Assembly (NCBI GenBank): GCA_043719555.1
Contig: JAYSTR010000079.1
Span: 1-12,204 of the forward strand
Direction of reading: 5' to 3'
DNA length: 12,204 nt
DNA from: UBA4416 sp043719555
Lineage (GTDB): Bacteria; Bacteroidota; Bacteroidia; B-17B0; Aurantibacillaceae
Part shown: piece after piece, positions 8,079 through 12,204 of the stretch
How the letters are laid out: the number at the start of each line of letters is the position of its first letter
Position numbering within the stretch: position 1 is the stretch's first letter
The notes under the pieces: generated by a model
Seen by the model: only the letters and a program-made list of their open reading frames with translations
What the model was told of the DNA's origin: nothing
The model's database searches: none
Translations under genes and position numbers: made by a program

Positions 8079-8163
8079 TGTCGAAAAACTTATAAAAAAG
8101 ATTTGGCAAATTCGTTAAAAAATGGTTACTTGCATAGGTTTATTACGCACAAACAAATCAAAT

Positions 8164-9084
8164 ATGACGATTAAATTAAAAAATATAAAGCTAAATTCAA
8201 AAATAGTTGTTCTTGGATTAGCAACATCATTATTTTATGCTTGTGGAGATCCTGCAGCAAAAGAATCAACTAATGGCGATGATTTTCCGCCCGATGCAGA
8301 TACAGTTAAAGCTGTGGCGCTAAATGTTGGTGGTGAGTTATTTAGTATTCCTTCGCCAATTCAAACAGCTTTATTGATTCAGAAATCAGGAATTAATTAC
8401 GATAAAGCAATTTTAAATGCTGGAAATAAAAATGGTAATTACACTACAGATTATGCTAAAGCTTTAAATTTAGGTATTTATGGTGCAGATTTAGGATATG
8501 TGAGTATGTATAATCAAACGCAAGATGCCTTAGGTTATTTAGGAGCAGTTAAGCAATTAGCTGATAAATTAGGAGTTTCTGCAGCCTTTGATCAAGCAAC
8601 GATGAAACGTATTAATGATAATATCTCTAATAAAGATAGTATGTTAGTTTTAGTTGGTATTGCTTATCGTGCAAGTGATGCTTATTTAAAAACAAACAAG
8701 CGTACCGAAATCAGTAGTCTAATTTTAGCTGGTGGTTGGATAGAAAGTATGTATTTTTCGATGGTTGCATATAACAAAAAACCAACCGACGAAATTAAAT
8801 TTCGTATTGCTGAACAAAAACAAGCTTTAGGTAGTATCATTAAATTATTAGCTTCTCATAATATGCCAGATGCTTCTGAATTAGTTAAACAACTAGAAGA
8901 TTTAAATGTTATTTATCAAGGAATAACAACAAAATATAACTATGTTGAGCCAACAACTGACGAAACTAAAAAAACGACTTATATTAACAGTACAACTGAG
9001 ATAATGGTTACATCTGAACAACTAATTAATATTAGTGAAAAAGTAAATGCTATTCGTTCAAATATTGTAAACATTAAATCATAG
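8164..9084 (+). CDS. Conserved-looking lipoprotein of unknown function (start moved to 8164)
   Basis: A 306-residue predicted lipoprotein that I do not recognise. The frame is open from ATG 8122, but starting at ATG 8164 gives a proper signal: basic n-region with several Lys, hydrophobic core IVVLGLATSLF, and lipobox FYAC with Cys27. The longer form would put 14 extra residues, uncharged at first, before the n-region. After Cys the protein continues GDPAAKES and an acidic stretch (GDDFPPDAD), then a folded body that looks mainly alpha-helical, with the segments NLGIYGADLGYVSMY and SLILAGGWIESMYFS as its most distinctive parts. No enzyme motif or metal-binding cluster is visible. It follows map by 85 bp and is followed 23 bp later by another exported protein, probably in the same transcript. 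An envelope role is inferred only from the signal. Confidence 0.8.
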   Translation: MTIKLKNIKLNSKIVVLGLATSLFYACGDPAAKESTNGDDFPPDADTVKAVALNVGGELFSIPSPIQTALLIQKSGINYDKAILNAGNKNGNYTTDYAKALNLGIYGADLGYVSMYNQTQDALGYLGAVKQLADKLGVSAAFDQATMKRINDNISNKDSMLVLVGIAYRASDAYLKTNKRTEISSLILAGGWIESMYFSMVAYNKKPTDEIKFRIAEQKQALGSIIKLLASHNMPDASELVKQLEDLNVIYQGITTKYNYVEPTTDETKKTTYINSTTEIMVTSEQLINISEKVNAIRSNIVNIKS

Positions 9085-9107
9085 TAACTCTCTATCATAC
9101 ATAGAAA

Positions 9108-9539
9108 ATGAAAAAAAACATTAAATCATTATTATTAATTGCTGCTTTTGTTGGATTTACAAATGTAGCAAATGCACAATGCGATTCGATCGCTAATTTA
9201 TGCGCTAAACATATTATTGCTCAATTTATTTCTGATGGACAGTCGTATCGTTCATTATTATTAAACTCTGAGGAAACTGCTGAATTTCATACTACATTTT
9301 TTGGCGAAACAACATACCGTATTGCAGCTTGTAGTGGTAAAACAGATGGTAATTTAATATTTAATATTAAGGATCAGGATGGGCATATTTTATTTTCAAA
9401 TAAAAATTATTCAACAGCTCCATACTGGGATTTTAAAGTGAAATCAACTTTAGAATGTGTTATTGAGGCTCAGTTAGATCCTAATAAAAATGCTGGTTCT
9501 GGTTGTGCAGTAATTTTAATTGGCTTTAAACAAAAATAA
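9108..9539 (+). CDS. Small secreted Cys-containing protein, function unknown
   Basis: A 143-residue exported protein with a clear signal peptide (MKKN start, hydrophobic core, cleavage after ANA at 21-23, so the mature form begins with Gln). The mature part holds five cysteines (25, 32, 75, 117, 133), enough for two disulfides in the periplasm or outside. A short helical N-terminal part is followed by alternating strands, for example YRIAACSGKTDGNLIFNIKD and DGHILFSN, which suggests a small beta-sandwich of the kind found in pre-peptidase C-terminal-like domains; that is an inference from pattern, not a recognised family. There is no type IX secretion tail. It lies 23 bp after the lipoprotein gene and is followed by the strong terminator at 9565-9598, making it the likely last gene of that transcript. 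Confidence 0.8.
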   Translation: MKKNIKSLLLIAAFVGFTNVANAQCDSIANLCAKHIIAQFISDGQSYRSLLLNSEETAEFHTTFFGETTYRIAACSGKTDGNLIFNIKDQDGHILFSNKNYSTAPYWDFKVKSTLECVIEAQLDPNKNAGSGCAVILIGFKQK

Positions 9540-9564
9540 TTTATTAAGTGTATTTTTTAATTTT

Positions 9565-9598
9565 AGGATAAGGTAGTTTTACTTTATCCTTTTTTTTT
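9565..9598 (+). terminator. Strong intrinsic terminator, 10 bp before the next start codon
   Basis: AGGATAAGGTA (9565-9575) pairs with TACTTTATCCT (9580-9590) over 11 bp, with one G-T wobble, around the loop GTTT, and nine T follow (9590-9598). It lies 25 bases after the stop at 9539, so it would end the 8164-9539 transcript. The next gene begins at 9609, so its promoter must overlap the hairpin or lie upstream of it. Confidence 0.9.
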
Positions 9599-9608
9599 AA
9601 GAAAAAAT

Positions 9609-10100
9609 ATGAAACAACAATTTCTAATAATATTGCTTAGTTTTTTTGTACTACAACTATTTGCTCAAAAAAGTACTTGTGATATGTATCCATTAAAAAT
9701 GGATTCTGTCTATTTATCAAATCCTTTGGTTAAAGAATTTGTAGAGGTGAGTTCGTTATCAACTAAAAATAATTATAAGGTACAATTTGTAAAGCAAGGC
9801 AAAAAAAATAATTTAATTATCATTGTAAAATATTCTATAGAAAGTGATAAACAAGGAAGTTTGTATATTTTTTCAAATAAAAAACAATTCTTTTTAAAAC
9901 AAATTGCTTTTAAAAGAATGGATAAAGATTTTGCTTATTTTATAATTGACATAAATAGTAATTATGTTGCAACCATAAGAGATAATGGTTTAACTAGTTT
10001 GTATTTTAATGATTCAATGACGTTTGAAATACCAAAAGCTGATTCGGAATTGATAAAAAAACAAGCGGATTGTTTTTATACTATCATTACTAAAAAGTAA
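9609..10100 (+). CDS. Small secreted protein, function unknown
   Basis: A 163-residue exported protein that I do not recognise. The signal peptide is strongly hydrophobic (residues 5-18) and is likely cut after LFA at 17-19, leaving an N-terminal Gln; starting at a later Met would destroy this signal, so ATG 9609 is favoured. The mature protein is Lys-rich, with predicted alternating strands (YKVQFVKQ, NLIIIVKYSI, SLYIFSNKK, FAYFIIDIN, TSLYFND) and only two cysteines, Cys24 near the N-terminus and Cys155 near the C-terminus, which could form one disulfide tying the ends. No catalytic motif is seen. It is more AT-rich, with more Lys, Asn and Ile codons, than its neighbours. The gene stands directly behind a terminator and converges on the vanZ-like gene with only two bases between the stop codons. 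It could be a lineage-specific gene. Confidence 0.72.
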   Translation: MKQQFLIILLSFFVLQLFAQKSTCDMYPLKMDSVYLSNPLVKEFVEVSSLSTKNNYKVQFVKQGKKNNLIIIVKYSIESDKQGSLYIFSNKKQFFLKQIAFKRMDKDFAYFIIDINSNYVATIRDNGLTSLYFNDSMTFEIPKADSELIKKQADCFYTIITKK

Positions 10101-10102
10101 TT

Positions 10103-10510
10103 TTAAGTTTCAATAGATATCTTTTTCAAAATTATTTTCCGAAAAAGATAAATACCTACTAAGCATCCAAATGTATTTGCAATAAAATCTAACCAATCGC
10201 CACTACGATTGCTAAATACTTTTGCTTGCATAATTTCTAATAATCCACCGTACGAAATTGCTACTAAAAGTGTTATTAATATAAAAGGATTGGTATACTT
10301 ATTCAGTTTTTTATGATGAATTAACCATAAGTTAATTAAGACACAAAAAATACTGGCGTGTACAAATTTATCAAAGCTCAGTAATTCCAACCAATTAGTT
10401 GTTGGTATATATTGTCCAGGAGTTGAACATAAAATGAAAATAAGTAATGTCCAGCCAAAGGCATTTAGTAAACTATACTTTAATAAAAATTGAATGAAAG
10501 ATTGTTTCAC
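10103..10510 (-). CDS. VanZ-family membrane protein
   Basis: A 135-residue integral membrane protein with about four hydrophobic segments (roughly 14-30, 50-65, 76-92 and 107-125). It carries the VanZ-family pattern: DKFVH with Asp47 and His51 before the second segment, Glu92 and Gln95 (LEIMQ), then Arg102, Asp105, Asp108 and Asn112 in the NRSGDWLDFIANTFG block with Gly115. VanZ was named from the glycopeptide resistance transposon, where it gives low-level teicoplanin resistance, but most chromosomal homologues, such as this one, have no proven role and are often found in Bacteroidota outside any resistance cluster. Its start lies 5 bp after the ridA stop, so it is probably the second gene of a ridA transcript. 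There is no room for a terminator before the convergent gene at 9609-10100. Confidence 0.88.
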   Translation of the reverse strand: MKQSFIQFLLKYSLLNAFGWTLLIFILCSTPGQYIPTTNWLELLSFDKFVHASIFCVLINLWLIHHKKLNKYTNPFILITLLVAISYGGLLEIMQAKVFSNRSGDWLDFIANTFGCLVGIYLFRKIILKKISIET

Positions 10511-10515
10511 GAAAA

Positions 10516-10902
10516 TTACTTAACGGCAATCACAGATATTTCTACATTCACATCTAATGGTAAACGGGATACCTGAACGGTTTCGCGAGCCGGGAAATTA
10601 CCTTCAAAATAAGAACCATACACTTCATTCATATAAGCAAATTCTGATAAATCTTTCATAAAGATAGTTGTTTTTACAACATTGGTAAAATCCATATTGG
10701 CATCTGTTAAAATTGCTTTTAAGTTTTGCATTACTTTATGTGTTTCGCTTTTTATATCACCTAACGTTAATTCTCCAGTTTGCGCATCTTTAGCTACTTG
10801 ACCCGATACAAATAACATATTGCCACCTTGTTGTATCATATTAGCGTGACTATAAGGTCCAATTGGAGCTGGTGCATTTTTAGAAGTAATAACAGTTTTC
10901 AT
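10516..10902 (-). CDS. ridA: RidA-family reactive enamine/imine deaminase
   Basis: A 128-residue cytoplasmic protein of the RidA (YjgF/YER057c/UK114) family, which as a trimer hydrolyses reactive 2-aminoacrylate and related enamine/imine intermediates released by pyridoxal-phosphate dehydratases, protecting other enzymes. Family hallmarks: APAPIGPYSHA near the N-terminus with Tyr17, LFVSGQVA (30-37), and FPARETVQVSRLP with Arg106, the residue that binds the substrate carboxylate and marks the true RidA subgroup; Glu121 follows in VEISVIAVK. The length is typical. The product starts with MKTVITSKNAPAPIGPYS-type sequence, usual for the family. It is preceded by a good promoter candidate (10925-10954) and is followed 5 bp later by the VanZ-family gene. 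Confidence 0.96.
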   Translation of the reverse strand: MKTVITSKNAPAPIGPYSHANMIQQGGNMLFVSGQVAKDAQTGELTLGDIKSETHKVMQNLKAILTDANMDFTNVVKTTIFMKDLSEFAYMNEVYGSYFEGNFPARETVQVSRLPLDVNVEISVIAVK

Positions 10903-10924
10903 ATTCTTTAATTTTTTTGTTTTT

Positions 10925-10954
10925 CAAATATAGACATTGATTTTAGTTATTAAA
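10925..10954 (-). promoter_or_regulatory. Promoter of the ridA-vanZ-like transcript
   Basis: On the minus strand TATATTTG (10932-10925) matches the Bacteroidota -7 box TAnnTTTG exactly. A TTTA (10954-10951), one base off the -33 TTTG, stands 18 bases upstream. Transcription would begin near 10919, leaving a short A-rich leader before the ridA start at 10902. On the plus strand, TTG (10937-10939) and TACATTTT (10955-10962) form a poorer candidate for the divergent SRPBCC gene. Confidence 0.6.
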
Positions 10955-10990
10955 TACATTTTTATATAACTTAGAATATTATAACATACT

Positions 10991-11845
10991 ATGAAAACAT
11001 TAGAATTTAAAACAACGATAAAAGCCGCTAAAGAAAAAGTGTGGTTTGTTTTATGGGATAACATTACTTATGGTAAATGGACAACTCCTTTTAGTGAAGG
11101 ATCTTATGCCATAACAGATTGGAAAGAGGGAAGTATAGTTCACTTCTTATCGCCGAGTGGAGGTGGAATGTGTAGTAAAATAACCGAAAGAGTTGACAAT
11201 GAAAAAATGTGTTTTATTCATATAAGTGAGATTAAAAATTTTGAAGAACAGCCCTTAACTGACGAAACAAAATTGTGGAGTGGAGCATCAGAAAGTTATT
11301 ATTTAACCGAAAGTAATGGTGAAACTACTTTAACAGTTAAAATGGATATGATGGAAAATCATTTCGATTTTTTTAACAATGCATTTCCAAATGCATTAAC
11401 TATAGTAAAAGAGTTAGCAGAAAATTTTAAAATAACGGTTGCCGTTAGTGTCGATGCACCTATTGAAAAAGTATGGGAATGCTGGACAGATCCGATACAC
11501 ATTATTAAGTGGAATTTTGCATCCGATGATTGGTTTAGCCCTAACGCATTGAATGATTTGAAAGTAGGAGGGAAGTTTAATTACCGTATGGAAGCCAAAG
11601 ATGGTAGTTTTGGATTTGATTATTATGGGTTTTACACAAAAATAAAACAGCACGAGTTAATAGAATTAACCTTAGGCGAGGAGTTAGAAGCAAATAGAAT
11701 GGTTACAATAAATTTTTATTCAGCTGATAATAAAACGATTGTAACCGAATCATTTATTCCAGAAGATGAAAATGGGTATGATTTACAAAAAGGAGGATGG
11801 CAAATGATTATGAATAATTTTAAAAAGCACGTTGAGAGAGTTTAG
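10991..11845 (+). CDS. Double SRPBCC (START-like/AHSA1) domain protein
   Basis: A 284-residue, probably cytoplasmic protein made of two START-like helix-grip domains in tandem. Domain 1 (about 1-145) opens FKTTIKAAKEKVWFVLWD and includes TDWKEGS and FPNALTIVKELAE. Domain 2 (about 146-284) opens KITVAVSVDAPIEKVWECW and has the AHSA1-like blocks KWNFASDDW, GGKFNYRMEAKDGSFGFDYYG and the terminal GGWQMIMNNFKKHVE. Each half matches a type of single-domain protein I know as separate entries in Bacteroidota, so this seems to be a fusion. The frame runs through the junction (ELAENFKITV) with no stop, and no second start or intergenic sequence is left. Such domains bind small hydrophobic ligands or, in AHSA1, the chaperone Hsp90; the ligand here is unknown. 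It is divergent from ridA and converges on hisS with 12 bp between stops. Confidence 0.9.
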   Translation: MKTLEFKTTIKAAKEKVWFVLWDNITYGKWTTPFSEGSYAITDWKEGSIVHFLSPSGGGMCSKITERVDNEKMCFIHISEIKNFEEQPLTDETKLWSGASESYYLTESNGETTLTVKMDMMENHFDFFNNAFPNALTIVKELAENFKITVAVSVDAPIEKVWECWTDPIHIIKWNFASDDWFSPNALNDLKVGGKFNYRMEAKDGSFGFDYYGFYTKIKQHELIELTLGEELEANRMVTINFYSADNKTIVTESFIPEDENGYDLQKGGWQMIMNNFKKHVERV

Positions 11846-11857
11846 CTAATTTGCTCA

Positions 11858-12204
11858 CTATTTAAATTGCTCAATTAATTGCTCTAAACTTACTTCCGTT
11901 TGTGTTCCAGTTGCCATATCTTTTAACATAATGGTATTGTTTGCCATTTCTGTGCTACCAATTACACCAACAAACGGAATTTGTTTTTTATCAGCAAACT
12001 CAAATTGTTTTTTCATTTTTGAGATGTCAGGATATACTTCTGTATTGATATTATTAGTGCGTAATTTTGCAGCAATACCTATGCAGTGTATTTGTTCAGA
12101 GTTACCAAAGTGAGCTAGTAATAATTTTGTTGTTGATGTTTTGTTTACTGACTCAGGAAATAAATTTAAGTCCGTCATTACATCATAAATTCTATCTACA
12201 CCAA
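11858..12204 (-). CDS. hisS: Histidine--tRNA ligase, C-terminal part (5' end outside window)
   Basis: The last 114 residues of a class II histidyl-tRNA synthetase; the gene enters from beyond base 12204 and its frame is open to the edge, so the Met codon at 12178 is internal and not the start. The fragment begins GVDRIYDVM, the end of motif 3, whose Arg helps bind ATP. The rest is the HisRS anticodon-binding domain: a strand and helix with LLLAHFG, then AAKLRTNNINTEVYP, then KKQFEFADKKQIPFVGVIG and MLKDMATGTQTEVSLEQLIEQF, an alpha/beta domain that reads the tRNA-His anticodon. The catalytic domain with motifs 1 and 2 and the HisA boxes lies outside. Identity is firm because of the combination of GVDR and this C-terminal domain. 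Confidence 0.93.
   Translation of the reverse strand, partial: GVDRIYDVMTDLNLFPESVNKTSTTKLLLAHFGNSEQIHCIGIAAKLRTNNINTEVYPDISKMKKQFEFADKKQIPFVGVIGSTEMANNTIMLKDMATGTQTEVSLEQLIEQFK

Noticed and set aside
10103..10510. Antibiotic (teicoplanin) resistance call from the VanZ match
   Set aside because: No other van genes or mobile element are present; chromosomal VanZ-family proteins are common without a resistance role.
11858..12178. A separate 106-residue gene starting at 12178
   Set aside because: The frame stays open to the window edge and the upstream residues GVDRIYDV are HisRS motif 3, so this is the end of hisS.
1..12204. CRISPR array, tRNA or rRNA gene, prophage or toxin-antitoxin pair
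   Set aside because: No regularly spaced repeats, tRNA arms, rRNA segments or typical small gene pairs were seen on reading both strands.

Overview
The window is an AT-rich, gene-dense stretch that looks like a chromosomal segment of a Bacteroidota bacterium, probably Flavobacteriales or a close relative. Evidence: an OmpP1/FadL-type porin with the Bacteroidota N-terminal block, secreted proteins whose signal peptides end before Gln, lipoproteins, A-rich leaders without clear Shine-Dalgarno sites, and promoter-like TAnnTTTG boxes. The genus cannot be fixed from sequence reading alone. No rRNA, tRNA, CRISPR array, transposase or phage gene was seen, and no gene-free stretch exceeds 300 bases.

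Layout. (1) 1-1513, minus: the first 504 codons of an MsbA-like ABC exporter half-transporter, cut by the window edge before the signature motif. (2) 1575-1612: a strong intrinsic terminator for the minus-strand pair that follows. (3) 1640-4487, minus: a Tyr/Gly/Asn-rich lipoprotein followed 40 bp later by a FadL-like outer-membrane protein, probably one operon. (4) 4488-4632: divergent control region with a 14-bp perfect palindrome. (5) 4633-8078, plus: proS, gpmA, a small HAD-family phosphatase and map, closely spaced, with a hairpin-rich repeat (6750-6814) between gpmA and the HAD gene. (6) 8164-10100, plus: three unrecognised exported proteins, one lipoprotein and two with signal peptides; a strong terminator-like hairpin stands between the second and third. 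(7) 10103-10902, minus: ridA and a VanZ-family membrane protein, 5 bp apart. (8) 10991-11845, plus: a protein with two fused SRPBCC (START-like/AHSA1) domains. (9) 11858-12204, minus: the 3' end of hisS.

Functionally this is mostly housekeeping: translation (proS, hisS, map), glycolysis (gpmA), metabolite damage control (ridA) and envelope transport (ABC exporter, porin). The less explained material is the low-complexity lipoprotein paired with the porin, the cluster of three small exported proteins, the double SRPBCC fusion and the structured repeat at 6750-6814. I found no convincing new defence system or mobile system; the findings are leads, not discoveries.
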